A stretch of DNA of 64,000 nucleotides. It comes from Diphasiastrum complanatum. Taxonomy: Eukaryota > Streptophyta > Lycopodiopsida > Lycopodiales > Lycopodiaceae. Of this stretch, positions 46,036 through 57,598 are shown piece after piece. The notes under the pieces are model-generated. The model searched no databases. It saw nothing but the letters and a program-made list of their open reading frames with translations, and was not told the DNA's origin. Made by a program: the position numbers and the translations under genes. The stretch covers positions 55,814,719 through 55,878,718 of the forward strand of contig CM055097.1 of NCBI GenBank assembly GCA_029204225.1, written 5' to 3'. Within the stretch, counting starts at the first letter, position 1. Each line of letters starts with the position of its first letter.

Positions 46036-46923
46036 AGATGATCAATTAACTGACTTCAGACAAAGCCTCCGGTAATCTCGCCTGTAGACAGGCGAAGTGG
46101 TTGCTATTCGAGAAGTATAAACTTCGTCTATAGAGTAGCAATATCCAGGATACGTCCAGGCACTATCTACAATTTCTCAGCAACCCATCAAAAAAAATTT
46201 CATCTGGACTCTGAAGCCTGTACTCTTGGGTGAATGGACGACTGCTTCGTAACAAGATCTGGACAAATAATTCAACACAAATATTGCGACAAAACTAAAA
46301 CCACTGCCCAGGAAGGATCAGACAGCAGATCTTGAAGCATACATTACACCTTGAAAATTAGAGAAGCAATATTGAGCAGCACGTCTTCTAGCAAAGAGGC
46401 AGTTCAGCTTCTGATCTCCAAACTACTTGAAGACAGTCTCATTGTGCCCTCTTATATTGATGTGTATGATCTTTATGTTTGATAATATCATGGCTGCCCG
46501 ACCAAACGTGCAACTTGTAATCCTAATCCTAGTATATTGTTTTTTATATCAGCTTCTTCTCCTGTTCCTCTTCGTTACTAATATTCCAATCAAAAAATCT
46601 AGCCTCCATGCTAGCCATTGGCACGTATATATGGCTTAATGTGGCCGAGCCCTTGGCATCTATGAGATTAATGGAAGAAATGCCATCCATCCATAGACAA
46701 ATTTTAAGTGAGGGCACCTGCATGTGTGAGTTTTCTTGGAGAGAATATTTTAGAGTGATAGGGACATTCCCTAGAGACCAAAGAGACATGACTTTTGCAA
46801 GTGTTTTGAGGACCAAGGAAACTTAAGAGTGAGTGTTTCATGTGCACTCTCCAATTATGGTGAGCTGGACTTCAACATTGCACTTGTGCCCTTTCAAGAG
46901 AAGCTCTTAGCCAACGTATCACC

Positions 46924-46927
<4 letters not shown>
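46036..46927 (-). promoter_or_regulatory. Upstream region of the aquaporin gene
   Basis: A TATA-like TTTATACTTC lies near 46110 on the minus strand, about 80 bp before the ATG, but I cannot confirm a promoter. Open frames at 46427-46639 (hydrophobic) and 46544-46826 have no recognisable domain. Confidence 0.35.

Positions 46928-46983
<56 letters not shown>
46928..46983. repeat. (GA)28 microsatellite
   Basis: 56 bp of uninterrupted GA/AG about 50 bp left of the outer copia LTR. Confidence 0.97.
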
Positions 46984-46986
<3 letters not shown>

Positions 46987-47036
46987 GCAACTTGTATGAT
47001 ATAGAATTCTATGTACAGGGCCTAATTTGAATGTGC

Positions 47037-48010
47037 TGGGGCAAGGGAGATAGGAAGAACGAGAACGAAGAAGAGAGCAGGAATATTGCGGAACAGCTCT
47101 CCCGTTTTAATCGGTTGCTAGGTGCAAAAACAGTCTAATAAACAACTTATGCTAAAGATAATCACAGCTTTATGCGTTCTAATTGCCCAATAGGATCTCA
47201 AAAATAATTTCATACTCTAAAAACAAGAGTACAGTCCACCAAAGAGATTGGAGATGGTTTGTGTGTGGTACTACTGAAATTAGATTCAACGTGAAGTATA
47301 GTTCTGAAAAAAATGAAAGAGTAGCATGATATCGCGAGTTCCTCAGGCGTCAAAGACAGCCATCGTCTGATCAGAAACTGAGTCGTAGACGTCCGTGTTC
47401 TGATCAGGGTGGGTGAGTATACAAGCGCGATCAAACAGCAATGAAAGTGCATTCAATCACAACATGTATTCATCTATGTTGTACATAGATAAAAATGTGC
47501 TGCTGCTATATTACACTGAAGCACAATACAAATAGCAATTACAACCAAGATTGACGGCGTAATTGGGAGGCTCAAATAATGCGTCTCATGGATGGAGCAA
47601 CCAACAATCTGTGCTTGGATGATCTATTTATAGATTTCATCCGTGTATTAACTACAATAAATGATTGTCACCTAATTAGATAAGCCGCTTGTACTTGGAA
47701 GTATATGGCTTCTGTGACAACTGTACATAGTGTATCATGTCAACCCATAGGGAATGTTGATGTGGACGAGGGTGTTGCAAATTCTCTCACTTTGCTTTAT
47801 AAGGGAAGTGGCTTTCTCTCACTTTGCAAATTTGGGAAGTGACTGGAAACGTTCCTCGTTCAAAGTAGATGACCTTCGGCATTTGTTTCTCTCTTTGGGA
47901 TTTTGCGAAAAAGGCGAAGGTGCCCTTAAAAAGACGAATGTGTCTTTAAAACAGTTCAACATGAAAAATGGATGACCTTCGAGTATTTTCTCTCTCTTCG
48001 CGAACTTTTT
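47037..48010 (-). repeat. 3' LTR of the outer copia, truncated at its start
   Basis: Begins TGGGGCAAGGGAGATAGG. It matches 51833 onward and then 57223 onward (TGACAACTGTACATAGTGTA, GAAGGTGCCCTTAAAAAG). Confidence 0.88.
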
Positions 48011-49029
48011 GCAAACAAAGTGAGTGTGATCCATATAGCTTCTTTTGAAGCTTGGCATGCTGCGATGTACTCTGCTTCTGTTGAAGAAAGCGCGACTGAT
48101 CTCTGCTGCCTTGAGTTCCACGAAATCGGGCCCCCTGCCAGATAGAAACAGATACCGGAGGTAGATTTTCTGGTAGAGACTATTCCTCCCCAATCTCGCA
48201 GGACGAGTGGGTCGATAGCATTTCCATCATAACATAAAATGTGATCTAAACTTCCCTGAGTATATCTCATCACTCTCTTTAATGCTTTCCAATGAGAGAT
48301 CCTAGGATTAGACATGAATTGACTTAACGTGCTAATAGTGTATGCTAAATCTGGTCTAGTACACAACATTGCATACATCAAGGATCCTATTAATGAATGA
48401 TAAGGGTACTTCGCTATGTCGAGTACTTCACTATCAAAATCAGCACTAGTAGGTTTAGTCAATACAATACTTGGATCCATTGGGGTATCAATTGGTTTGC
48501 AATCAGACATATGAAACTTTTCTAAAATGCCTTTTAGATATGCCTGCTGGCTAAGATAAATCTTATTCTGAGGTCTATTTCTAGTAATGTGAATTCCTAG
48601 AAAAGAATGGACAACTCCTAAATCAGTCATGTCAAATTCCTTTGACAGATCACTCTTAGTAGTGTGCAGAAGAGAAGTGTCGTTAGACAAAATAAATGCA
48701 TCATCTACATACAGAGCTATGTGAACTAAATTGGTGCATATATGCTTTGAATAAACATTACAGTTAGCTGAATTGTTTGAGAATTCCAATTGAATGAGAT
48801 AAGAGTTGATTCTATCGAACCATGCTCTTGAGGCTTGTTTTAGACTGTAGATTGCTTTATGCAGCTTGCACACTTTGTGCTCTTGGCCTTTGACTTCAAA
48901 TCCTTCCGGTTGGAAGGTGTACAGCTCCTCTTCGACATTGCTATTGAGAAATGTTGTCTTGACATCCATTTTATGCATTTCAAGGTCTTCCGTGGCTGCT
49001 AACGCAATCAGAGTTCTAATTGACTGCAT
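48011..49029 (-). pseudogene. RT core and RNase H of the outer copia
   Basis: One open frame covers the RT core and RNase H. DVKTTFLNS and VCKLHKAIYSLKQASRAWF come first, then the catalytic box LYVDDAFI with its Asp pair intact, the RT end (LIGSLMYAMLCTRPDLAYT), and RNase H with ISWNSRQQRSVALSSTEAEY. The first RNase H acidic region is altered (VLRDWGGIVSTRKSTSG). The frame is lost at about 48010, and its last residues (to 47956) come from LTR sequence. RNase H normally degrades the RNA template; here its C-terminal end is missing. Confidence 0.9.
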
Positions 49030-49107
49030 CTTGACGACAAGACTGAAAATTTATTGATAATCCACTCCTTGGACTTGAGTGAATCCTTTAGCCACCATCC
49101 GTGCTTT

Positions 49108-50620
49108 TCATTTGGCAATGGAGCCATCAGAGTTGATCTTCTTCTTGAAGATCCACTTGTTGTCGATAACTCTCTTGTGAGTGAAGAAGTCGACCAGTGT
49201 CCAGTTCTGATTCGTCAAAAGTGAGTTGTACTCGCTTTCCATAGCTTCTTGCCACTTCACAGCATCCTTGGAGTTAATTGCTTCGGCTAGGCTTTTTGGT
49301 TCTTTTGATGAAGTCCAGAATGATTGACGTGCATACCTCTCAGAAACTGTCCGAGTCCATGAGGATCTGCGGACGTTTGGTTGACCAGAATGCGATGATG
49401 CTTCTTCTTGAATTTCTCCAGATCTGTTTGAGCTAGTTTGGTCTGGTCTAATGACAGGTACTGTCGGCTGCTCGGCTTCTGTAGCTGTAGCTGCAGGTTC
49501 TATAAAAGGAACATCAACATTGGAAGAATCCATGCTACGTAAAATAGGATGAAATGGCATGGCATCTTTTATCAATGGTTGTCTGAAATCATAGTATGTA
49601 TGTTCTTGAAATATTACATCCCTAGAGACAAATACTATATTAGTGGATGGATCATAAACTTTATAAGCTTTATGTTCATCAGGATAGCCAATGAAAATAC
49701 ATTTATTTGTCCTATGATCCAGCTTCTTCCTAAGCTGTTTAGGAATGTGAACAAAACATATACAGCCAAAGATTTTTATATGGCTAACACTAGGCTTGTG
49801 CCCATGCCAAACTTCATGAGGAGTCTTGTTGTTGACAACTTTGGTGCTGGATCTGTTCTGCACGTAATAGGCTATGGCAGTAGCTTCTACCCAGAGCTTT
49901 GCAAGTAGGTGTGCTTGATGTAGCATGGATTTGGTTGAGTTGAGAAGAGTTCGCTTCTTCCTTTCTGCAATCCCGTTTTGTTGAGGTGAATAGGAAGTGG
50001 TGAACTATCTTCTAATACCATGTTCAGTCATGTAGTCGGACATCTCATTAGAGATGTATTTGCCGCCACCATCACTTCAGAGTGCCTTCACTTTCCTAGA
50101 CATTTGTGTCTCAACCATGGCGTTGAATCTCTTGAAGCATTCAAAGGCTTCAGATTTGTGCTTAATAAAGATGACTGTAGACCATCTGGAGTAATCATCT
50201 ATGAAAGTGATAAAATAGACTGCATCTTCTAAGAATGGATTTGGCATTGGACCACAGAGATCACTATGTACAAAATCTAATATATGCTTTGTTTTGATGG
50301 AATGTGGTTTTGGAAACTTGCTTCTAGAGTGCTTCCCATAGATGTATGATTCACAAAAGAAAGATTTCCTATCTAATGAAGACAGGAAATTCAAACCATC
50401 AACTAAATTATTACAAAGCATATAAGAAAGTGATCTTGTATTCACGTGTCCAAATCGACTATGCCACAAAACAATACTATCGTTTATATTTTCATTAGAG
50501 ATACTAGCTAATGCAACTGAATTAGAGAGTACATAAAGATTTTTGACTCTAGTGCATGTAGTCAGAGTAGTATCTTCCTCGAGTATTGTACACTACTGCT
50601 CAGATGAGAAAGTAACAGTG
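49108..50620 (-). pseudogene. Pre-integrase, integrase and RT entry of the outer copia
   Basis: 50469-50077 holds MWHSRFGHVNTRSLSYMLCN, the zinc-binding region, HSDLCGPMP (first catalytic Asp) and FITFIDDYSRWSTVIF. 49926-49108 holds EVWHGHKPSVSHIKIFGCIC, KCIFIGYPDEHKAYKVYD, a Ser/Glu linker and the RT entry (EAMESEYNSLLTNQNWTLVD, KWIFKKKI). A frame break near 50000 interrupts the part with the catalytic Glu. Integrase inserted the DNA copy into chromosomes; this copy is broken. Confidence 0.9.
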
Positions 50621-50633
50621 TAGCCCTCATCAG

Positions 50634-51806
50634 TTATCTTAGAGACTGATAACAAGTTCTTTGAAAACTGAGGAACATGAAGGACATTAGGAACACAAAT
50701 GGATCGTTGTTGAAGCTGATCTGCACTGCTCCTTTGCCTTCCACGCGTATGGGACTAGAATCTCCGAGGTAGATAAATTGGTTTCTATTGTAAGCTGTGT
50801 ACTCCGTAAACCATTCCTTGCGAGAGGTCATCTGTTGGGTAGCGTCGTTGTCCAAGTATCAGCTATCACAGTCTTCGCTGTTGTTGTAAGCCATTAACAA
50901 GTGTGTGCCTTGCTCCTTGAATTCGGCCGCGTTGGAGGAGTCTGGCTGTTGCTGTTGTTGCTGCTTCTCTGGCTCATTGTAGATCTTGATGCGACACTCC
51001 TTGATGTCATGATTAGCTCTTTTGCAATATCTACAGAAACGCTTCTTGCGCGATCCACCATGCTCACCTTGAGTGTGAGGCTTTTGTTGTTGCTGCTGCA
51101 CCTGATTTTTGCCCTTGGAATGATCTTTCTTCTTGGTGTATAGAGCCATGGATTTGTCTTTGATGGACAGGCTGCCAGTCTTTCTCCACATTTCTTCTTG
51201 AAGAAGATGACCAATTACCTTTTGAAGGGTGAGGTCCGGTTGTGTGGAGATCATCACCACAAAGTGCTCATAGGACTTGGAAGAGAAGAAAGCAAGGTCA
51301 TGACGACATTATCATCTTGAATAGAACATCTTACAACTGATAACTGATCTAACAAGGACTTGAAGTTGTTGATGTGAGAAGTGATGGCAGTAGAATCAGA
51401 CTTGCTAAGAGTAAAGAACTTCCTTCTAAGATGTAATCTCGTGGTTACATCGCGAGTCTCATAGAGACTTGATAACAAGTCCAGTGCTTCCTTAGAGGTT
51501 TTGCACGTGGTAACGTGAGATATTTGGGAGTCGGCCAGATTGAGTGTGATACATGCTAAGGCCTTCTTATCTTTGATCTTCCAGGCCTTTGCTTGATCAC
51601 CATCTTCTGGTTTCAGGTCTGCACCTTCTACTACATGCCAAAGATCTCTATCAACATCATTCTAAGTTTCAACTTCCAAATGTAGAAGTTAGAACCATTG
51701 AACTTGTCAATGACTCTAGCTTCACTGAGTGATGAAGATGAAGAGCTACCTATATGACATATGATAACTGTATACAAATAGGACAAACTTAATCTCTCGG
51801 TTTATT
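50634..51806 (-). pseudogene. Gag and protease of the outer copia
   Basis: Gag (UBN2-type) begins near 51770 and is broken near 51660 and 51260. RRKFFTLSKSDSTAITSHIN lies at about 51400 and a Gln-rich stretch with an intact CCHC knuckle CRYCKRANHDIKEC at about 51040-50990. The protease region near 50850 reads YLDNDATQQMTSRKEWF: the usual Asp-Ser-Gly active-site triplet is changed to Asp-Asn-Asp, and a stop codon precedes it. The protease is therefore unlikely to be active. Confidence 0.88.
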
Positions 51807-51814
51807 TGGACTAA

Positions 51815-51826
51815 GCTCTAATACCA
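51815..51826 (-). other. Primer-binding site of the outer copia
   Basis: TGGTATTAGAGC on the minus strand, one base from the usual TGGTATCAGAGC, six bases from the LTR edge at 51833. Confidence 0.85.
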
Positions 51827-51832
51827 ATCAGA

Positions 51833-52511
51833 TGGGACAAGGGAGATAGAAAGAACGAGAATGTAGAAGAGTGCAGTAATATTGCGGAACAACTCTCTCA
51901 TTCTAATCGGTTGCTAGGTGCAAAAATAGTCTAAATATAGACAGCTTATGCTAAAGATAATCACAGCTTTATGCATCTGATTGCCCAATAGGATCTCAAA
52001 AATTGATTCATACTCTAAAAACAAGAGTGCAGTCCACCAAAGAGATTGGAGATGGTTTGTGTTTGGAACTACTGAAATCAGATTCAACGTGAAATATAGT
52101 TTTGAAATAAATGGAAGAGTAGTATGATATCGCGAGTTCCTCAGGCGTCAAAGACAACCATCGTCTAATCAGAAACTGAGGAGTTGTAGACGTCCATGTT
52201 CTGATCAGGGTGAGTATACAAGCACGATCAAACAACAATGAAAGTGCATTCAAGCACAACATGCATTCATCTACGTTGTACATAGATAAAAACGTGCTGC
52301 TGCTATATCACACTGAAGCACAATACAAATAGCAATTACAACCAAGATTGACGGTGTAATTGGGAGGCCCAAATAATGTGTCTCATGGATAGAGCAACCA
52401 ACAATCTGTGCTTGGATGATCTATTTATAGATTTCATCAGTGTATTAGCTACAATAAATGATTGTCACCTAATTAGGTAAGCCGCTTGTACTTGGAAGTA
52501 TATGGCTTCTG
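51833..52511 (-). repeat. 5' LTR of the outer copia, first part
   Basis: Matches 47037-47715. It is interrupted at 52511 by the nested element and resumes at 57223. Confidence 0.9.
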
Positions 52512-53205
52512 TGTCGCGGAAGCAAAAACACTGTTTAGTGTCGCGAAAGCGAAATTGTTTCTTTTTCGTTTTCGTCTTCGTATTCGCGAATGATTTTGTG
52601 TCTTTAAATTTTCTTTTGCACGGAAGCTTCACAGAATCCTAGACACGTGACTGCACATCACATAATACATTTTATTCTAGCAATCAAGACACACAGCACA
52701 AGACAAGGAGATGCACGAAAATAGAGCGACTGTATTATCGGTTTAATTTTAGAGCGAGATCGTCAGTGTCTCGCTCGTTGGTGGAATGACACTCTGCTCT
52801 TTCGTTGTGTTCTGCTCGTTGGCAGACTTTCATGCACATCTCTATTGTTTCTATTAATTTTCTTTCTGCTCTACTCACTATGTCTCTCTCTCTCTGTCTA
52901 TTCAGATATCTCTTTATAATCCAGAGAGGATAGTTTATACCTCCATAGTGTGAAGTTTACAAGATGGCTAAACGGAGAAATCACAAGACTAGTTAGAGTT
53001 ATTCAACTAATCAATTAGTTTCCATCGTTGCCTCTCGTTTCACCTGGGCATGAAGCCTACGACTCCAAGCCCGTTGAGCTACCAGCAGACAACGTGAAAG
53101 CTTCCCATTTTGTTTGTTTCGTGTCCTTCATTCTTTTCGTTTCTTTCGTAGCTTTTCATTTTGCATCCCTTTGCGGTTTGCGGTCCTGGAGGTATGCTTA
53201 CGATT
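52512..53205 (-). repeat. 3' LTR remnant of the nested copia
   Basis: Matches the 5' LTR from 56386: CACTGTT(T/C)AGTGTC near the start and GAGGTATGCTTACGATTC near the end, after which RT coding sequence follows directly. Confidence 0.9.
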
Positions 53206-54700
53206 CCTCCTCTAGATCTCCATGAGAAAGGCTGTTTTCACGTCAATTTGGTGAATTTTCAGATTGTACTCTGTGGCGTACGCAAGGAGTAGCCTTATGC
53301 TTGTCATCTTGACCATGGGCGAATATGTGTCGAAATAATCAACACCATATCTTTGCATGTAGCCCTTCGTGACAAGCCTTGCTTTGTAGCGGCCAATGGT
53401 GCCATCTATTTCATCTTTTTCTTGTATACCCACTTGCAGTCGACTATTTTTCTGTTTATTGGCAATGGCTCTAATGTCCATGCCTCGTTTCACCTCATCG
53501 ACTCGATCTCCTCTAACATTGCCTGCTTCCAGAATTCTCCCTCTAGACTCTGGATAGCTTCTTGGTATGTTGTTGGCTCTTCAGTGAAGCTACAGTACTT
53601 GAACTGCGTGTCTTCGCTCCATTGAAGATTGTCAGAGTAACGGTCTGGAGGTCTTCTTTGTCTTGTTGACCTTCTAGGCTCGTTTCGTCACTGCTCGTTT
53701 CTTGTTCGTGGGGTTGATCATCTGCTTCTTGCTGCTCTGGAGTCTGTGGCTCTGCATTCTGATTTGATGTCTGCCCTCGATCTCCCTCTTGAATAGACAG
53801 CAGTGTGAAGATCTCATGGCCTCTTTCATCTTTTAGTCCAGGGAATGTGGACTCATTGAACTTCACATCTCTGCTTGAAACAACCTTCTTCGTGGTTGGA
53901 TCGTAGAGCCTATATACTTGTGCTCCGTTTGAGTGGCCGACCATGATTGTTTGCTCTAATTTGTCATCCTCGCTTGTTTTTTTTTTTTTTGGAATGTGCT
54001 TATATGCTGCACATCCAAACACACGTACGTATGACAGATCAGGCTTTCTACCTGTCCACATTTCGTACGGCGTTCTGTTTTCCAACGTTGTTGCTGTTGA
54101 TCTGTTCTGCAGGTGTACAGTTGCAGCTATTGCCTCAGCCCAAAATTGACTTGGCAACTGAGCTTGTGCCATCATGCATCTGGCTCCTTCGACTAGCATT
54201 TTGTTTCTTCTTCCTACTACACCATTGTATTATGGTCTGTATGCAGGAGTGAACTGGTGTTCGATCCCTTGTTCTTTGCAGAATCTTGAGATTTCTTTGC
54301 TTTTGTATTCACCTCTATTTTCAGATCTGAGGATCTGTATCTTTTTCGAGCTGTGTTGCTCTGCAAATGCCATGAACTTCTTGAAGGAATTAAACACTTC
54401 GGATTTCTTCTTTAAGTAGTAGATCATGGTCATTTGGCTGTAATCATCTATGAACGTCAAAAAGTATCTCAAACCTGAGAGCAAATCCGTCTTCTTCGGT
54501 CCACAGACATCAGAGTGGACGAGCTCAGGAACTTCCTTGGCTCTCCTTCCCTCATGCGTGAATGGATTTCGATGTTGCTTGCCTTTTTGATAGGCTTTGC
54601 AGAACTCAGTTTCGGGATTTGAAATCTTGAGACTTATGACAATATCTTTTCTGCAAGGAGCCTCTGACTTGTGGTGTGCCAACTTCAATGTTAATAAAAG
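53206..54700 (-). pseudogene. Integrase and RT start of the nested copia
   Basis: 54688-54230: VHSDVCGPKKTDLLSGLRYF (first catalytic Asp) and LRSENRGEYKSKE, where the second catalytic Asp is Glu. 54199-53543: the third position block reads NGVVGRRN, with Gly instead of Glu, then PYEMWTGRKPDLSYVRVFGC and VYRLYDPTTKKVVSSRDVKF. 53493-53212: RT entry (YKARLVTKGYMQRYGVDYFD, QIDVKTAFL), cut off by the deletion at 53205. Two changed catalytic residues make the integrase inactive. Confidence 0.9.
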
Positions 54701-54958
54701 GTGGCCAGTAAATTGAGTACTGTGCCAAGTAGCTTGAATGTATAGTTATTTTGATTGGGAGACACCTTTACTTTAATCTGACATGCATAACTATAATGTA
54801 ATATTTTTTAGTAGTATTAATCCATGCACGAGTATTTTCTCTAGATTATCAATGAAAATTGTAGTTACAATTTTGAATGAATGATTTATGTGTAAAGTCA
54901 ATTACTTGACGATTACATGTCAATGTTAGCATGTCTTGTATCTATGTATTAGTATTAA

Positions 54959-55640
54959 TTACAAGCTCCGCATGTTCAGATGATACATTCTCCTATGCCA
55001 GAGCTGATTATCATTTTCTGAAGCATTTAGTATGCTAACAGAGTTGCTGATTATCTTGGCCTGGTAGAGGTTTCCTTCTCTGCATCCGACCGTCAGCAAC
55101 TTGTTTGTCATCTTCTCGATCATGCGACTTGTATTGTCGTCGAACAAAACTCAAATGCCAAGATCTGCCATCTTGGAGACATGTAGCAGATCTTTTCTGA
55201 GTGAGGGCACATAGAGTGCTCCTGGAAGCTATGCTTGGCTTGACAGTATTTGTAGTTGTAGAGTGTCAATGCCTTTGACATCATGTCTGCTCTCATCACC
55301 TAGAATCACTGCTCTGTTGTTTTCGAGCTCTCTGAACTCGATCAAGATCTTCTTGTTGCGGGTGATGTGTGATGGTGCTCCAAAATCAATGACTACATCG
55401 TAGTCGTGTTCATTGTAGCTGGTTGAAGATTCATCGAGTATCGTGAACGCTTCGTCACCTCTATCTGCATCTTTGGATGACTCTGCAACATTTGCCTTTT
55501 CAACTTTGTTTTTTCTTTTTGGGTTGAATCTACAATCGTATGCAGAATGCCCTTTCTTCTTGCAGTGCATGCAAGGTATTGCTAGATTGAACCAACATTT
55601 GTTGGTCGTATGGCCTGGTTTGTGGCAGTGATCGCAGGAA
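54959..55640 (-). pseudogene. Zinc knuckle, protease and pre-integrase of the nested copia
   Basis: The 55640-55540 region holds two CCHC-like knuckles; the second, CMHCKKKGHSAYDC, is intact. The protease box near 55390 reads VIDFGAPSHIT, Phe replacing Ser of Asp-Ser-Gly. 55147-54959 holds LTVGCREGNLYQAKI and LWHRRMYHLNMRSL, the pre-integrase block. Frame changes separate the parts. Confidence 0.85.
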
Positions 55641-55687
55641 GAAGATTGTTGATTCGAGGACTTCGTCTTCTCGGATCTTGACTTGTT

Positions 55688-56320
55688 CTAGTTTTTCTTC
55701 TTTCCTTTCGTGAAGAGAGCCTTCTCTTGATCACTGCTTACCTCTCCTTCGTCTCTCATCAGTCTCTCATCAGCGACAAGACTGACTGCTTTGTTGAATG
55801 CCATATCTGGTAGACTCAGTTTGAGCACTCTCAGCGGCTGATAGGACGTCGGTAGAGATTTCATGAAGTACATCAGCCGTTGTGGTGCTGGGACCTGGTG
55901 CTCCTGTCCTGATGCAGCGAGTTGAGCGAAGATCGTTCTGATCTTCTCAACGTGCTGATCCAACTGGTTGTCATCCCATTGTATGGATTGCAGCTGATTG
56001 TGAAGGTGCATGACTGAAGTTGCAGTCCTCACTTCATACTTCTGTTTCAATCTTTCCCACGCTGCATGGCTGCTTTCGTAGTCTTCAATCTGCATGAATA
56101 AATATTCATTTATGGATGAAATGATGATCGCCATTGCGCGCTCATCTTTTCTAATCCATTCAGCTCTCCTCGTGTATCCCTCTAGAGGCTGCACCTCTGA
56201 GAGTTCGGTCACCGACCAGATGCCTTCGCCCTTCAGAAGTGTTTTGATTTTAAATTTCCAGATTCTGTAATTTGTGCCATCAAGACTGATTGCTACTCTT
56301 TTCTGGATCGTTGTAGCCAT
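55688..56320 (-). CDS. Gag of the nested copia
   Basis: A 210-residue open frame from ATG 56320, 54 bp downstream of the primer site. Signature blocks are LDGTNYRIWKFKIKTLLKGE, SSHAAWERLKQKYEVRT, QLDQHVEKIRTIFAQLA and VSLVADERLM (UBN2-type Gag). A stop at 55688 separates it from the zinc knuckle region. It is open over its Gag core but ends early. Confidence 0.88.
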   Translation of the reverse strand: MATTIQKRVAISLDGTNYRIWKFKIKTLLKGEGIWSVTELSEVQPLEGYTRRAEWIRKDERAMAIIISSINEYLFMQIEDYESSHAAWERLKQKYEVRTATSVMHLHNQLQSIQWDDNQLDQHVEKIRTIFAQLAASGQEHQVPAPQRLMYFMKSLPTSYQPLRVLKLSLPDMAFNKAVSLVADERLMRDEGEVSSDQEKALFTKGKKKN

Positions 56321-56373
56321 ATTGTGTTGCCTAGGAGAATCGCTGCTGGGATATCAATAGTGAGAACTTGTGA

Positions 56374-56385
56374 GCTGTGATACCA
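56374..56385 (-). other. Primer-binding site of the nested copia
   Basis: TGGTATCACAGC on the minus strand, directly adjoining the LTR edge at 56386. Confidence 0.88.
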
Positions 56386-57217
56386 TGTCATGGAAGCGAA
56401 GACACTGTTCAGTGTCACAAAAGCAAAACTGTTTCTTTTTTGTTTTCGTCTTCGTATTCGCAAATGATTTTGTGTCTTTAAATATTCTTTTGCACAGAAG
56501 CTTCACAGAATCCTAGATACGCAGTTGCACATCACAGAATACATTTTATTCTAGCAATCAAGACACACAGCACAAGACAAGGAGATGCACAAAAATAGAG
56601 TGACTGTATTATCAGTTTAATTTTTGAGCAAGATTGTCAGTGTCTCGCTCATTGGCGGAATGACACTCTGCTCTTTCGCTGTGTTCTGCTCGTTGGTAGT
56701 CTTTCATGCACAGCTCTATTGTTTCTAGTAATTTTCCTTCTGCTCTACTCGCTACGTCTCTCTCTCTCTCTCTGTCTCTTACAGTTACTCTGTCTATTCA
56801 GATATCTCTTCATAATCTAGAGAGGATAGTTTATACCTCCTTGGTGTGGAGTTTACAAGATGCCTAAACGCAGAAATCACAAGACTAGTCAACCCTAATC
56901 AACTAATTAGTTAGTCTCCGTCGTTGCCTCTCGTTTCACCTGGGCGTGAAGTCTACGACTCCAAGCCCATTGAGCTACTAGCAGACAACGCAAAAGGTTC
57001 TCATTTCGTTTGTTTCGTTTGCTTTCGTTCTTTTCGTTTCTTTTGTAACTTTTCGTTTTGCGTCCCTTTGCAGTTTGCGGTCCTAGAGGTATGCTTACGA
57101 TTCGCGAATCGTTCGTGTTTCGAGTCAAGGGACGTTGACCTTCACGAATTGTTTTCGTTCGACCTTCGCTTCGTGTTCATGTTGCGGCAAAGTTGTAGGA
57201 GTTCACCATTTCTGACA
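56386..57217 (-). repeat. 5' LTR of the nested copia
   Basis: Starts TGTCATGGAAGC on the plus strand and ends CTGACA. It contains a CT microsatellite near 56757-56780 and is followed by the target duplication. Confidence 0.92.
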
Positions 57218-57222
57218 TTCTG

Positions 57223-57598
57223 TGACAACTGTACATAGTGTATACTGTCAATGTTGCTAAATTTGTTGTTAGCAAATTGACCATTTTGCTCACAACAACA
57301 TTGTTGCTAGTTTCACCAACTTGAGAGTTGTCATTGCTTCTTTAATGTTGACGTGAACGAGGGCGTTGCAAATTCTCTCACTTTGCTTTATAAGGGAAGT
57401 GGCTTTCTCTCACTTCGCAAATTTGGGAAGTGGCTGGGAACGTTCTTCGTTTAAAGTAGATGAACTTCGGCATTTTTCTCTCTCTTCGGGATTTTGCGAA
57501 AAGGTGAAGGTGCCCTTAAAAAGGGGAGTGTGTCTTTAAAATAGTTCAACATGAAAAATGGATAACCTTCGGGAATTTTCTCTCTCTTCGCGAACAAA
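57223..57598 (-). repeat. 5' LTR of the outer copia, second part
   Basis: Continues 52511; matches about 47712-48010. The outer end of the LTR is not certain: related TTTGAACT...CGCGAA sequence continues to about 57710. Confidence 0.75.

Larger units (their letters stand above)
52512..57217 (-). mobile_element. Nested copia element with TTCTG target duplication
   Basis: Starts TGTCGCGGAAGC at 52512 and ends CTGACA at 57217. TTCTG is present at 52507-52511 and again at 57218-57222. The uninterrupted site is preserved in the other LTR of the outer element near 47710, which confirms the insertion. The 5' LTR is 56386-57217 and the 3' LTR remnant 52512 to about 53205. The 3' half of RT, all of RNase H, the polypurine tract and about 110 bp of the LTR start are deleted at 53205. 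Confidence 0.95.
47037..57598 (-). mobile_element. Outer copia element with a second copia nested in its 5' LTR
   Basis: LTR copies are 47037 to about 48010 and 51833-52511 continued at 57223 to about 57598, interrupted by the element at 52512-57217. The primer site on the minus strand is 51826-51815. Gag, protease, integrase, RT and RNase H lie between in minus-strand order. At the 3' end the RNase H frame runs straight into LTR sequence near 48010: the end of RNase H, the polypurine tract and the LTR start are deleted. The left LTR also lacks about 95 bp present at about 57255-57345. Confidence 0.9.

Noticed and set aside
46427-46826. Possible dirigent-like or secreted protein upstream of the aquaporin
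   Set aside because: I tried frames on both strands; none keeps recognisable family motifs.
53028-53225. Plus-strand frame repeated at 56924-57238
   Set aside because: It appears twice because it lies in the two LTR copies of the nested copia; not a gene.
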